From an uncultured Bacilli bacterium (GTDB lineage Bacteria; Bacillota_I; Bacilli_A; RF39; UBA660), in the NCBI GenBank assembly GCA_934102215.1, contig CAKOSH010000004.1, positions 1 through 64,000 on the forward strand: 64,000 bases of DNA, in the 5' to 3' direction. Numbering within the stretch: position 1 is the stretch's first letter; each line of letters opens with the position of its first letter. The notes under the pieces are model-generated. The model saw nothing but the letters and a program-made list of their open reading frames with translations, did not search any database and was not told the origin of the DNA. A program made the position numbers and the translations under genes. Below, piece by piece: positions 16,836 to 26,919 of this stretch.

Positions 16836-18887
16836 TTATCCAATTCTAAATGCTGGGGAAACGCCATATGGACTAGTAGCTACAATTCCAGCTCGTGCTC
16901 CAGTTTTTTGTACACGACTAAACGCTATACCAACTTCAGGCGTACGAAGCCACCAATCAGCAGCACTAGATTGATACTTCTTTATCGCACCACTATAACT
17001 ACTAGTAGTGACACTAGCATTAGTATAATAGTCTAGTGTCCTTGTTAAATCCTTAGCAGTATCAGCAGAAGAATATTGGTATGTAGACCAATCACTATAT
17101 ACTTCCCCTGGCGACAACAAATACATTTTATCAGTAGATGTAAAATTTGATTCGCCTGTATTACCATGTCCTGATACAACTGTTGTATCAGTTATTGCAT
17201 TTTTTAAAATATATGGTAATGAATTATATAAATCAGTGTTTACAAATGTATACATACTACTTCCTGGCCATCCACCAGTATTATCAGCAGTATCTTTCAT
17301 TACGTGTTCAGCTACAATATCAGTAAATTCTACTACAAATCCACAAGCACTTTGTGAGAATCCAGTACCTGAACATTCACTTGGCGTTGATTTATTTGCA
17401 ATTCTCACCATATGTGAACCATATGTACCAAGACCAACTAATTTAGTATCACCTACTTTATATTTACTTATATTATTATTTTTAACAGCTTTAGCTATTG
17501 TTGCCCAAGAATCATTACTAAAAGAATAAGGTTCAACAGGCTTATCAGCAATATCAGTAAAGTATCCTGGATTATTTGTTCCACCATCTATATGAGCATA
17601 TTCTGCGTCTTCATGATTTTTATCATAAATAGTACCAGCTCCACCCACCACCAAAGATTGTGAAAACATCGACCCACTATTAGTAACATTATCAATAACA
17701 AACTTATCACTTACATATATTGTTTTTACACTACTCGTCCAAAACATAGCATTTATATTTTTTACATTACTTGTATCAAAACTACTTAAATCTAAAATGT
17801 CAATTGTGGTTCCCATAAACATAGCAGTCATAGAAATAACATTATGAGTATCAAAATTACTTAAATCTAATTCAGATGCCCGACTACCAGAAAACATCCC
17901 ACTCATATTAGTTACATTACTGGTATTAAAATTGCTTACATCTAATATTGTAGATGAACAATTTGAAAACATGCCATACATATTTGTTACATTGCTTGTA
18001 TCAAATCCATTTAAATCAAGTGAAGTGACTTCGCTTAAATTGAACATATCTTTTACATTTGTAACATTACTTGTAACAAAATTGCTTAAATCTATTGTAG
18101 TAGCTTGACTTTCTGCAAACATATACCTCATTGAAACAATTGGCTTATCATTTATATAAGTACACAAATTACTAGTTACTTCGTTTTTGCTATCTTTATC
18201 AGTTAATTGTACGCCCCAGCCTTCGCTAGTTATATTAGCCCATCCTAAACCAGAACTTGCTCCTTTTCCTTCCTGCATATATCTATAAGTATATTGTCCA
18301 TTTACATACTCTGCCCCTTGTGTAAGCTCTCCATCAAATGTACAATAGATTGTCTTTGCTGATGATTCTGTTATACCTATTTTTCCTGTGAAAGATTTAT
18401 TTAAATTATAATTTTGAAGAGTACCTGTATCTTTAAAAGTAACTCTAACAACATATTCATGAGTATACCCTGGTTTAATTGGAATATTCGATGTGATATT
18501 TCCTTCTTTAACTGCTTTCTTTGATATTGCACTACATGTTCCATCTTCTGTATTACTTGCATTTAAATTCTTACATGTACCATCCACTATTAACTCATTA
18601 TTAGTAATACCATTCACAAGATTCTGCCATACAAGATTATAACTTATCTCTTTTGTACCAGTATTTTTTACAATAATTGTCTTTGTTACTGAATCACCTG
18701 GTTTTGCATCATTAAGTGATACTGCACTACCATCTGTAAGTAAAAGCTTTAAGTCACCAGTAGTAATAACAACATCTTTTGCATTTTCATTACCGATAAT
18801 ATTTAACGCAAAAAATGCTAGTGAAACACCAATAACTGTAATAAGTATTGATACCACTAGCAATATATATATCTTTTTATCTTTCAT
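16836..18887 (-). CDS. TasA/camelysin-like surface protein with DUF285 repeats and DUF6273 tail
   Basis: The 683-residue mosaic starts with a SipW-type signal (IYILLVVSILITVIGVSLAFF) and a TasA/camelysin-like domain of about 150 residues, recognisable by GDLKLLLTDGSAVSL and by paired conserved cysteines. It continues with the module shared by all DUF285 proteins here (INDKPIVSMRYMF), about eight DUF285 units, and a C-terminal DUF6273 domain (WWLRTP...GVSPAFRIG). It is probably a matrix-fibre or cell-surface protein. I chose the ATG at 18887, spaced correctly from AAGGA; an upstream GTG overlaps that site. Anchor type differs from the pilin-type paralogues. Confidence 0.83.
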   Translation of the reverse strand: MKDKKIYILLVVSILITVIGVSLAFFALNIIGNENAKDVVITTGDLKLLLTDGSAVSLNDAKPGDSVTKTIIVKNTGTKEISYNLVWQNLVNGITNNELIVDGTCKNLNASNTEDGTCSAISKKAVKEGNITSNIPIKPGYTHEYVVRVTFKDTGTLQNYNLNKSFTGKIGITESSAKTIYCTFDGELTQGAEYVNGQYTYRYMQEGKGASSGLGWANITSEGWGVQLTDKDSKNEVTSNLCTYINDKPIVSMRYMFAESQATTIDLSNFVTSNVTNVKDMFNLSEVTSLDLNGFDTSNVTNMYGMFSNCSSTILDVSNFNTSNVTNMSGMFSGSRASELDLSNFDTHNVISMTAMFMGTTIDILDLSSFDTSNVKNINAMFWTSSVKTIYVSDKFVIDNVTNSGSMFSQSLVVGGAGTIYDKNHEDAEYAHIDGGTNNPGYFTDIADKPVEPYSFSNDSWATIAKAVKNNNISKYKVGDTKLVGLGTYGSHMVRIANKSTPSECSGTGFSQSACGFVVEFTDIVAEHVMKDTADNTGGWPGSSMYTFVNTDLYNSLPYILKNAITDTTVVSGHGNTGESNFTSTDKMYLLSPGEVYSDWSTYQYSSADTAKDLTRTLDYYTNASVTTSSYSGAIKKYQSSAADWWLRTPEVGIAFSRVQKTGARAGIVATSPYGVSPAFRIG

Positions 18888-18913
18888 AATTATCACATCC
18901 TTAGTATGAGATA

Positions 18914-18942
18914 ATTATATCAAAATTATAATCTGCTTACAA
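18914..18942 (-). promoter_or_regulatory. Promoter of the TasA-like DUF285 gene
   Basis: The minus strand has TTGTAA (18937-18942), a 17-bp spacer and TATAAT (18914-18919), about 27 bp upstream of the ATG at 18887. Confidence 0.6.
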
Positions 18943-18952
18943 GTAGAAAAAA

Positions 18953-21526
18953 CTATTTTGCTTCATACCAATCTCTACCATAATCAATTTCTACTTTTAA
19001 TGGTACAGATAATTTATAAACATGTTCCATTATTTCTCTTACAATTTCAATTACATCATTTAATTCATCATCAGGAACATCAAAAATAAGTTCATCGTGT
19101 ACTTGAAGTAACATTTTAGTTTTAAGATTATCTTCTTTTAATCTTTCATCTATTCTTATCATAGCAAGTTTTAAAATATCAGCAGCTGTACCTTGTATAG
19201 GTGTGTTAAGAGCAATTCTCTCTCCCATTTGTCTAATCATATAATTTGTATTATTAAGTTCATCTATAGTTCTCTTTCTATTAAATAAAGTTCTAACAGT
19301 TGAAGTTTCACGTGCTTTTTTAACAATCTCTGTCATATAGTCATTTACTTCTGGATAAAGAGTTAAATATTTATCAATATACTTCTTTGCTTCACTAGGA
19401 CTTATATCTAAGTTTTCACCTAATCCATAACCACTAATACCATAAACAATACCAAATATTACTGCTTTAGCAGTTCTTCTCATGTTCTTTGTAACTTCAC
19501 TTTCAGGAACATCAAATATATCACTTGCGACATGAGTATGTATATCTTCTCCATTAATAAATGCATCTTTTAAACTTCTTGAATTACTTATATGAGCAAG
19601 TACTCTAAGTTCAATTTGAGAATAATCACTAGAAAGTAAATAAGAGTTTTCACTTGGTATAAATGCTTTTCTTATTTGTTTACCTTCTTCACTTCTAACA
19701 GGTATATTTTGTAAATTAGGATCTACACTAGAAAGTCTACCTGTTCTAGTACCAGTTTGTTTATATATAGTATGTATTTTACCATCTTCCATAACATAAC
19801 CATTAAATGTATCTAAATAAGTAGAAACAAGTTTAGTTAATGCTCTATACTCTAAAATATCATCAACAATAGGATTTAAATGTCTTAATTTAATTAATAC
19901 ATCATGTGATGTTGACATAGCATATTTACCTTTTCCTTTAGGTAACATAAGTTTATTATAAAGAATATCAGCTATTTGTTTATGACTACCAACATTAAAA
20001 TCTACTCCTGCTTCTTCATGAATCTTACTCTCTAATAAAAGTATTTTTTCATTAAGTTCATTTTTAAGTTCATCAATAACATCAGTTTTAACAGTAATAC
20101 CATTTATTTCCATATCAGCAAGTATACGAATAAGTGGTCCTTCTATATCAATATATAAATAATCAAGTTCTTCACTTACAAGTTTATCTTTAAATTCTTG
20201 ATAAGTATCATATATAAATATAGCTTTAGATACTATTGAACTTCTTATTGCTTCATCACTTAATTTATTCTTTTTACTTATTATTTGATCATAAAAAGCA
20301 ATATTTCTATCAAAAGTAGATGCTAAATAAGCAATATCATCTTTAACATTATATTCAAGTAAATAAGATGCTATAAATATATCAAATGAATCATTAATAT
20401 TTACATTATATCTATTCATAAATACTATATTCTTTTTATTATCAAATGTAGCAGTTATATCTTTAAGTAAATCACTATTTAATAATAAACTTGGTAAATC
20501 AAAATAATATGCTTTACGTCCATCATATATAGCAGCACCTATAAATCCTGCTTTATGATAATTAGTTTCATCAAGTTCAATATATAAACTCTTAATACCA
20601 TCTATTTCTATCTTTGATTTAACTATTTCATATTCTAAATTTGTTTTAATTTCTTCTGTATTTTTATTTAGACTTTTTAAGAATGAATTAAATTCAAGTT
20701 CTTTATATTCTTCTATAAGTCCTGTTATATCTGGTTTATTATATTTAATACTTTCAAATGTATAATCAAAAGGTACTTCTTTATATATTGTTGCTAGTTT
20801 ATATGAAAAGTATGCACTTTCTTTGTCTTCTATTAATTTTTCTCTTGTTCTAGGTGTTAATTCATCTAAATGATTATATAAATTATCTAAATTATCATAT
20901 TTAGTAAGTAATGATAAAGCAGTTTTTTCACCTATTCCTTTAACACCAGGTATATTATCACTAGAATCTCCCATAAGTGCTTTTAAATCTATCATTCTAA
21001 TAGGTTTTATACCATAGTATTCAAAGAAAGTTTCTTGATTCATAAGTATATAATCTTTTTGTTTTAATAGTTTAACATCTACTTCATCACTTATAAGTTG
21101 TAACAAGTCTTTATCACTACTTATTATAGTAGCATTATAATTTTTATCTTCATCAGCCATACGAGCAAATGTACCAATTATATCATCTGCTTCATAATTA
21201 TCACATTCTATATATTTTATACCAAGAAGTGTACATATCTTTTTAGCAACAGGAAATTGAATCTTTAAATCATTAGGTGTTTCAATTCTACCATCTTTAT
21301 ATGTATCACATAAATCTTTTCTAAAATTATGTCCTGTATCAAAAGCTACCATTATGTATTCAGGTTTTTCTTCATTAATTATTTTATTCATCATATTTAT
21401 GAAACCAAATAATGCATTAGTAGGAAAACCTTTACTATTTTTCATTAAATTACCATTATATGCAGTAGCATAATAACTTCTAAATAATAGATTATTACCA
21501 TCTATTAATATTGCTCTTTTTTTCAT
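18953..21526 (-). CDS. polA: DNA polymerase I
   Basis: Pol I fills gaps and removes RNA primers. The 857-residue protein has an N-terminal 5'-3' exonuclease (DGNNLLFRSYYA, ECDNYEADDIIGT, GDSSDNIPGVKGIGEKTA), a degenerate 3'-5' exonuclease domain and a complete polymerase: motif A (DYSQIELRVLAH), motif B (RRTAKAVIFGIVYG) and motif C (QVHDELIFDV). The 3'-5' domain has IELDETN where active enzymes have DTET, so proofreading is probably absent, as in many Gram-positive Pol I enzymes. The ATG at 21526 is preferred over the GTG nine bases upstream, which overlaps the AAGGGTG site. Confidence 0.97.
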   Translation of the reverse strand: MKKRAILIDGNNLLFRSYYATAYNGNLMKNSKGFPTNALFGFINMMNKIINEEKPEYIMVAFDTGHNFRKDLCDTYKDGRIETPNDLKIQFPVAKKICTLLGIKYIECDNYEADDIIGTFARMADEDKNYNATIISSDKDLLQLISDEVDVKLLKQKDYILMNQETFFEYYGIKPIRMIDLKALMGDSSDNIPGVKGIGEKTALSLLTKYDNLDNLYNHLDELTPRTREKLIEDKESAYFSYKLATIYKEVPFDYTFESIKYNKPDITGLIEEYKELEFNSFLKSLNKNTEEIKTNLEYEIVKSKIEIDGIKSLYIELDETNYHKAGFIGAAIYDGRKAYYFDLPSLLLNSDLLKDITATFDNKKNIVFMNRYNVNINDSFDIFIASYLLEYNVKDDIAYLASTFDRNIAFYDQIISKKNKLSDEAIRSSIVSKAIFIYDTYQEFKDKLVSEELDYLYIDIEGPLIRILADMEINGITVKTDVIDELKNELNEKILLLESKIHEEAGVDFNVGSHKQIADILYNKLMLPKGKGKYAMSTSHDVLIKLRHLNPIVDDILEYRALTKLVSTYLDTFNGYVMEDGKIHTIYKQTGTRTGRLSSVDPNLQNIPVRSEEGKQIRKAFIPSENSYLLSSDYSQIELRVLAHISNSRSLKDAFINGEDIHTHVASDIFDVPESEVTKNMRRTAKAVIFGIVYGISGYGLGENLDISPSEAKKYIDKYLTLYPEVNDYMTEIVKKARETSTVRTLFNRKRTIDELNNTNYMIRQMGERIALNTPIQGTAADILKLAMIRIDERLKEDNLKTKMLLQVHDELIFDVPDDELNDVIEIVREIMEHVYKLSVPLKVEIDYGRDWYEAK

Positions 21527-21590
21527 TTTATTCACCCTTCAATTTATATTTAATACTGCTACTAATAATATAGCACATATTTAAGAATTT

Positions 21591-21615
21591 AAAAACTAGA
21601 ATTAATTTTTTCTAG
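21591..21615 (-). terminator. Terminator of the alr/ATP-grasp/flippase operon
   Basis: On the minus strand CTAGAA pairs with TTCTAG around an 8-nt A-rich loop, followed by TTTTT. It overlaps the flippase stop codon and precedes polA. Confidence 0.65.
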
Positions 21616-23242
21616 TCTTTATATGTAATCTTGACAATATTTTATCAATAAATGTATTACCTATTGTATCATTAATAGATCCATTTTTATATGCGATTGT
21701 TAAGTATATTATTACACCTATCATTCCGTGTATAGCAAGACTTACAAGTGAAGTAAATCTTGTATAATTGAATTTAATAAATAATTTTGATAAAATAAGT
21801 GGAACTATTAAGCATATTGATGGTAATATTAGTTTTTTTAGTAAATCTATTGTTGGTTTATATGTAAATTTCATTTCTTTTTTTAGATATATTAATGCGA
21901 TTGTTATTGATATTGAATAACCTATTATTGTTGATACTATTGTTGCTATATAAGCTGGTAATCCTACTCTATCAAATATTAATATAAGTGGTATATCTAA
22001 AAGTGCATTTGATACTAAACCTGCAATTGAATTTATATATACTATTTTAAATTTTCTCATACTTTGAAGAGATGTATTTATTACACTCCATACTCCAAAG
22101 AATATATGACTTATTGCTGAAACTTTAAGTACTGTGCTTCCATATTCACTAGCGCCATAAAATAATGTATAACTTTCATTTGATAAAATAAGTAACATTA
22201 ATGCCATAGGTATAGTTATTATAAGCATTGTACTTATTGCTTGATTGAATCTTCTATTTACTTCTATCATATCTTTTTTAACAAAAGCTGATGTTACATG
22301 TGGAATTATATTAGTCGTAAGTGATATTGCAATAGCAATAATTACAGTACATATTTTAGGTGCCCAAGTTGACACAAGTGATGACATCATTTCACTTTCT
22401 ATAGCTGTATAACCTACCATATTTAATCCTTTTATGATAAGTTTAACGTCAACTATTGTATATAGGTTATCTACTATAGATATCATTATAAGTGGTATAC
22501 AATATTTAAGTATCTTTTTAGATATTTCTCTGTCAGTGATTTTATCTTCTTTTTTACTTATTGGAAACTCACTCTTATTCTTTTTAACTTTAATAAGTAA
22601 GTATATATATGCAAAAAGTCCACCAAAGAAAGCACCAAGTAATGCAATACTAACACCACTTGTTACGCCTTTATTAAGTACTTTTATTGTTATATATGAA
22701 CCTAAAAGTACTACAAGTATTCTAACAATTTGTTCAATTAACTGTGAATATGAAGTTGGAGTAATAAACTTATGTCCCTGCATATATCCTCTTAAAACAC
22801 TTAAGAATGGTATTATTATTAAACAAAATGAAACAGCTCTTATAACACTCGCTATATCACTTATAGAGTTACCACCTGTTACATCACTAATTATAAATTT
22901 AGCAATTAAATCCGCTCCTAAAAACACTACTAAAAATGATATTATAGCAAGAATGCCTATCATCTTTTTACCTATTTTATATGCTCTTTCTTTAGCATCT
23001 AATTTATCTAATGCTAAATATTCACTTATTATCATAGATATAGCAATAGGTATACCTGCTGTAGAAATATTTAAGAATAAATTATATATATTATAAGCAT
23101 AACTATATAATGTTCCACCATTAGTACCAATTATTCCATAAAAAGGTATTACATATAATGCACCTAATATTTTAATAATAATTAATATAATTGATGTAAT
23201 AAGTGTTCCTTGTATAAATGTATTCTTTTTTAGTTTCTTCAT
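21602..23242 (-). CDS. MOP-superfamily lipid flippase (SpoVB/YtgP/MurJ-like)
   Basis: The 546-residue protein has about 14 hydrophobic helices and the polysaccharide-biosynthesis (PST/MATE-like) pattern: KNTFIQGTLITSIILIIIKILG at the start, YNIYNLFLNISTAGIPIAIS, and VLRGYMQGHKFITPTSYSQL with the conserved RGYMQG. YtgP/MurJ flips lipid II, while SpoVB acts in sporulation; I cannot tell which here. It overlaps the ATP-grasp gene by 4 bp and lies downstream of alr, which favours a cell-wall precursor role. A terminator overlaps its stop. Confidence 0.83.
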   Translation of the reverse strand: MKKLKKNTFIQGTLITSIILIIIKILGALYVIPFYGIIGTNGGTLYSYAYNIYNLFLNISTAGIPIAISMIISEYLALDKLDAKERAYKIGKKMIGILAIISFLVVFLGADLIAKFIISDVTGGNSISDIASVIRAVSFCLIIIPFLSVLRGYMQGHKFITPTSYSQLIEQIVRILVVLLGSYITIKVLNKGVTSGVSIALLGAFFGGLFAYIYLLIKVKKNKSEFPISKKEDKITDREISKKILKYCIPLIMISIVDNLYTIVDVKLIIKGLNMVGYTAIESEMMSSLVSTWAPKICTVIIAIAISLTTNIIPHVTSAFVKKDMIEVNRRFNQAISTMLIITIPMALMLLILSNESYTLFYGASEYGSTVLKVSAISHIFFGVWSVINTSLQSMRKFKIVYINSIAGLVSNALLDIPLILIFDRVGLPAYIATIVSTIIGYSISITIALIYLKKEMKFTYKPTIDLLKKLILPSICLIVPLILSKLFIKFNYTRFTSLVSLAIHGMIGVIIYLTIAYKNGSINDTIGNTFIDKILSRLHIKTRKN

Positions 23243-24261
23243 AGTTTCATCTTCTTCATCTCATCTTTACCTAAGATTTTAGATATTTGAGAAAGATGTC
23301 CTTCATGTTCATCATTAAATAAATAATATTGAACAAGTCCATAACTTGGATATTCATTACCCTCCATAATAACAGGTCCATCTTTAGTTATTGCTATATC
23401 CCATCCAACATATCTAACTTCAGGTACTTCAAGTGCTGCTTTTAAAGCCATATCAAATGCTTCTTTTACATAAGGAACAGTAACTGTATCAAACTTAATC
23501 TTAGCAATAGGATGTTCAGTATATACGTTTGCTACATCATCTACTACTCTACTACATATTTTCCCATCCTCATTTAGTCTCATATATGCATCACTACATC
23601 CTATAGCAATAGCATCATCAATATTAATACGAAGAGCATTTGCTAGTATATATGCTTTATTATTTTTAACAAGAGTAACTATTCTAAATGAATTAACCGC
23701 ATATGGATTTAATTTATCAAGTTCAGGATGTTGTATTATTTCTTCTTCTACTAAATATAATCCTTTATTCATAAGATCAATATGTAATATACTAGCATCT
23801 TTAACATCACTTACATCTATTTTTTCAATACCATGTCCTCCAAAATCTTTAGGTGGTTTAGCAAATACATGCTTTTTACCTTTTATAAATTTCTTTAAGT
23901 CATCAGGAGTTGCCACTCTTAAATCAATAAAATCACGTTTTATATAATCTCTAAATACTTTATTAAATAATATTTTATCTCTCATAACAGCAATATAATC
24001 TTCATCATTTAAATACTTTAACATCTTATAAAAACTTTTAGTTGTTACATATGTTTTCTTTTGTTCTTCTGTTAAATTAATATAATCACCTTTTAAATAA
24101 TCAGTATATCCTATACCATATTTAATAAAGTTTTTAATCATATCTCTTTTAACATAACATTTACTTTTATTATTACGTTTAGCAATATCACTACTTAACT
24201 TATTTAATTTTTCATAATTAATTGCTTTTATTTTCTTAAACATCATACTTTTTAAACTCAT
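23239..24261 (-). CDS. Sugar-transfer-associated ATP-grasp protein
   Basis: The 340-residue protein matches the ATP-grasp family linked to sugar transfer: a lysine/glycine-rich nucleotide loop (KPPKDFGGHGIEKI), EEEIIQHPELDKLNPYAVNSFRIVT and a C-terminal metal-binding segment (EVRYVGWDIAITKDGPVIMEGN). It should ligate a carboxylate to an amine, or phosphorylate, using ATP; the substrate is unknown. It overlaps alr and the flippase by 4 bp each, so the three are translationally coupled. That suggests it modifies a peptidoglycan or teichoic acid precursor. This is inference from context. Confidence 0.75.
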   Translation of the reverse strand: MSLKSMMFKKIKAINYEKLNKLSSDIAKRNNKSKCYVKRDMIKNFIKYGIGYTDYLKGDYINLTEEQKKTYVTTKSFYKMLKYLNDEDYIAVMRDKILFNKVFRDYIKRDFIDLRVATPDDLKKFIKGKKHVFAKPPKDFGGHGIEKIDVSDVKDASILHIDLMNKGLYLVEEEIIQHPELDKLNPYAVNSFRIVTLVKNNKAYILANALRINIDDAIAIGCSDAYMRLNEDGKICSRVVDDVANVYTEHPIAKIKFDTVTVPYVKEAFDMALKAALEVPEVRYVGWDIAITKDGPVIMEGNEYPSYGLVQYYLFNDEHEGHLSQISKILGKDEMKKMKL

Positions 24262-25469
24262 TTTATTACCTCATTTCTGTATTCTACTATGTCTACCACT
24301 TTATTATTTTTTATATACACTCTAGGTAATGTTTTACCTATATTAACAAGTGTATTATGAATAGATGTATTATTTAACCTTGATATCATACCAAGTGTTA
24401 TACCATCTCCTAAAACAGTTACTTCATCACCTAATTTTACACTATCATCTATTAGTATGCTCATCATGCACATAGATATTTCACCAATAACAGGATATTT
24501 CTTATTATTTATAATTACATATCTATTTATATGTGCTATACCAATACCATCATCAAATCCAATAGGGATTGTCGCTATTACTTCATCTTTACTTGCTGTA
24601 TAAAGCATACCATATCCTACTTTATCACCTGCATGTATATGTTTTATTTGTATAATATTAGTTTTAACTTTTAATGCTGGTGTAAGTTTAATATTAACAT
24701 CACTATACGTCTTACTAATGTTATATTTCTTTATTAAATATTTATTTCTTATCTTTCTAAGTATATCTTTAGGATTATTACTAAGTGTATGAGGACTAAT
24801 ATCATAACCATATAATATAGTTCCAAATCTAACACCATTTGCAAATTCAATTTTAGGATGAGCAAGTAAAATAAAACTACTACTTAAATGCACTATTGGT
24901 ATACTTTTTAAATCAATATCACTAGTTATATTCTTAAAATTATTAACTTGCATATCAAAATATCTATCATTAATACCAGGAGTAGCAAAATGAGTAAATA
25001 ATCCTTCTAAATACACATTATCATTTTTCTTTAAAAGACTAATCACTTTATTAAACTCATCTTTATCACTTATACCAATTCTATTCATACCAGTATCTAT
25101 TTTAATATGAACTTTATATTTAGATTTATTTTTATGAATTAATTTACTTATATAATCATAACTCACAATAGTAAGTGTTATATTATTTTTAATTGCTATA
25201 TCTACACTATCCTGTTCAATAGGTTCTACACATAATACAGGTATATCTTTATTATATTTTCTTATTTCAAGTGCTTCTTCTAATGATGACACAGCAAAGT
25301 AATTAATACCACACTCTATTAAATCATTTACTATATAATAACCATGTCCATATGCATTAGATTTAACCATTGCTATATAATATTTATAATTATTATATTT
25401 TTCTATTATGTTTGATACATTATTTCTTAATGAATCAATATTTACTTCTACAAATGTTTTTCTATACAT
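24258..25469 (-). CDS. alr: Alanine racemase
   Basis: Alr interconverts L- and D-alanine with PLP for peptidoglycan synthesis. The 403-residue protein has the PLP lysine motif (AMVKSNAYGHG), the TGMNRIGI segment, FTHFATPG, and a catalytic C-terminal tyrosine region (HAGDKVGYGMLYTASK). The start MYRKTFVEVNI at 25469 follows AGGTGG with a 6-nt spacer; a longer in-frame extension of 28 residues lacks a ribosome site and looks non-native. It heads an operon with an ATP-grasp protein and a lipid flippase. Confidence 0.95.
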   Translation of the reverse strand: MYRKTFVEVNIDSLRNNVSNIIEKYNNYKYYIAMVKSNAYGHGYYIVNDLIECGINYFAVSSLEEALEIRKYNKDIPVLCVEPIEQDSVDIAIKNNITLTIVSYDYISKLIHKNKSKYKVHIKIDTGMNRIGISDKDEFNKVISLLKKNDNVYLEGLFTHFATPGINDRYFDMQVNNFKNITSDIDLKSIPIVHLSSSFILLAHPKIEFANGVRFGTILYGYDISPHTLSNNPKDILRKIRNKYLIKKYNISKTYSDVNIKLTPALKVKTNIIQIKHIHAGDKVGYGMLYTASKDEVIATIPIGFDDGIGIAHINRYVIINNKKYPVIGEISMCMMSILIDDSVKLGDEVTVLGDGITLGMISRLNNTSIHNTLVNIGKTLPRVYIKNNKVVDIVEYRNEVIK

Positions 25470-25513
25470 TTTCATCCACCTATCTAATTTTATCACATTA
25501 GGATTATTTTTAA

Positions 25514-25550
25514 AAGAAAAGAGGCATATTATTTTACATAATAGCCTCTT
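25514..25550 (-). terminator. Terminator of the four-helix membrane protein gene
   Basis: On the minus strand AAGAGGC pairs with GCCTCTT (positions 25544-25550 with 25519-25525), followed by TTTCTTTT. It lies about 10 bp after the stop of the gene at 25560. Confidence 0.75.
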
Positions 25551-25559
25551 CATAACAAT

Positions 25560-26051
25560 TTATTTATCTTTTTTATTATCATTAAACGCATAAGGTAAGA
25601 ATTTCAATAGAATAATAATTATATATAAGAATGGTAACAATAATAAAATAGATTCTAATATTTCTCTAGTATTCATCTTATCATATACTTCTATTAAATG
25701 ACTAAATGCATCTCTAAAACATGTTGAACATAAAAATATTATTATTCCTACAACAACAGCACTACTGATACTTTGAATTAATATTTTTTTAGGTGTTGTT
25801 TCATTTTCTAATTTAGCATTAACATCAAATCTAATAATTGGCTTACTTTTCTTATCTTTAGTTGACCATTTTAATTCTATTTTTTCTCCTGAAATCGCAA
25901 TACCAAATGTAAGTCCAACTACTAAATATAATGGAAGATAAAGTATATCATTAAAAGCAATTGATAATAATAATCCTACACATAACCCAATACATATTCC
26001 TAAAACAAATGCAACATCCCCTGAATCTTCTGTATTTTTCTTTTTCTTCAT
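25560..26051 (-). CDS. Predicted four-helix membrane protein, unknown function
   Basis: I do not recognise this 163-residue protein. It has a charged N-terminus and two hydrophobic helices (about residues 13-55). A central hydrophilic region with the pattern KWSTKDKKSKPIIRFD follows, then two more helices (about 90-112 and 133-155). AGGAGG precedes the ATG. A terminator follows the gene and separates it from alr. Its upstream neighbour is walJ, from which it could be co-transcribed (53 bp gap). Confidence 0.7.
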   Translation of the reverse strand: MKKKKNTEDSGDVAFVLGICIGLCVGLLLSIAFNDILYLPLYLVVGLTFGIAISGEKIELKWSTKDKKSKPIIRFDVNAKLENETTPKKILIQSISSAVVVGIIIFLCSTCFRDAFSHLIEVYDKMNTREILESILLLLPFLYIIIILLKFLPYAFNDNKKDK

Positions 26052-26104
26052 AATTTTATTCTCCCTCCTATTGTAATAATAACATATTTTTTAATAAATG
26101 TATA

Positions 26105-26854
26105 TCATACTTCAATAAGTTCACTAACTTTATCTTTATAAGCTATATATATTGGTATATTTGAATCAATACTTTCTCTGTTTACTTCATATGCTTTTTC
26201 ATATGTATTATCATTTTCACTTATATGAACAAGCATTATATATTTAGTATTAGGTCCTATAAAGTGATTTAAATACATCGCACAATCTTCATTAGATAAA
26301 TGTCCTTCATCACCTATATTTCTATACTTAATGTATTCAAATTTCTTACCATTCATTTCCATTTCAACATCATGATTGCTTTCAAGTAAGTATATTGTTT
26401 TATTTTTAAGTTTCTCATGATACCTAGAATGTATCATACCTGTATCAGTCATATATGCCAGTGATTTGTTATCATATTCAAATACGAATCCAAATCCTTT
26501 TTTATCATGACTTATAGGTATTTTAGTAAACTTAATTCCCATAATATTATCAAATTCATCAAAAAATTCATAATTCTTTATGCAATCTTTTTTATTATAT
26601 TCATTAAATGTTTCAATAGACATATATATTTTAGTATTATAAACTCTATTAAATGAATGAAGACTTCTTACATGATCAGAGTGAGCATGTGTTACGATTA
26701 TGAAATTTAAATCTTCAGGGCTTTCACCTATTTCATATAATGCATCTTTAAGTTTTCCAAAAGGTAGACCTGCATCTATTAAGAATTTTATATTATTTAT
26801 ACTAACAAATGTAGAGTTTCCACTACTACTACTTCCTAAAACTACTACTTTCAT
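26105..26854 (-). CDS. Metallo-beta-lactamase-fold hydrolase, WalJ (YycJ)-like
   Basis: The 249-residue protein has the N-terminal MKVVVLGSSSSGNSTFV segment, the metal-binding THAHSDH motif and the family-specific SNHDVEMEM and GHLSNEDCA segments of the YycJ/WalJ group. In other Firmicutes walJ lies with the WalRK cell-wall regulators and its product is a proposed 5'-exonuclease involved in DNA repair and replication coordination. WalRK genes are not present in this window. The start follows GGTGG. Confidence 0.88.
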   Translation of the reverse strand: MKVVVLGSSSSGNSTFVSINNIKFLIDAGLPFGKLKDALYEIGESPEDLNFIIVTHAHSDHVRSLHSFNRVYNTKIYMSIETFNEYNKKDCIKNYEFFDEFDNIMGIKFTKIPISHDKKGFGFVFEYDNKSLAYMTDTGMIHSRYHEKLKNKTIYLLESNHDVEMEMNGKKFEYIKYRNIGDEGHLSNEDCAMYLNHFIGPNTKYIMLVHISENDNTYEKAYEVNRESIDSNIPIYIAYKDKVSELIEV

Positions 26855-26919
26855 AAAACCACCAAAAATATTATATCACACTTCATATATTGTTTCTTTT
26901 CTAATTTTTATCAAATTTT

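Noticed and set aside
22434..23096. A 220-codon plus-strand open frame inside the flippase gene
   Set aside because: It lies fully within a well-supported gene on the other strand and encodes an unconvincing hydrophobic mirror image.
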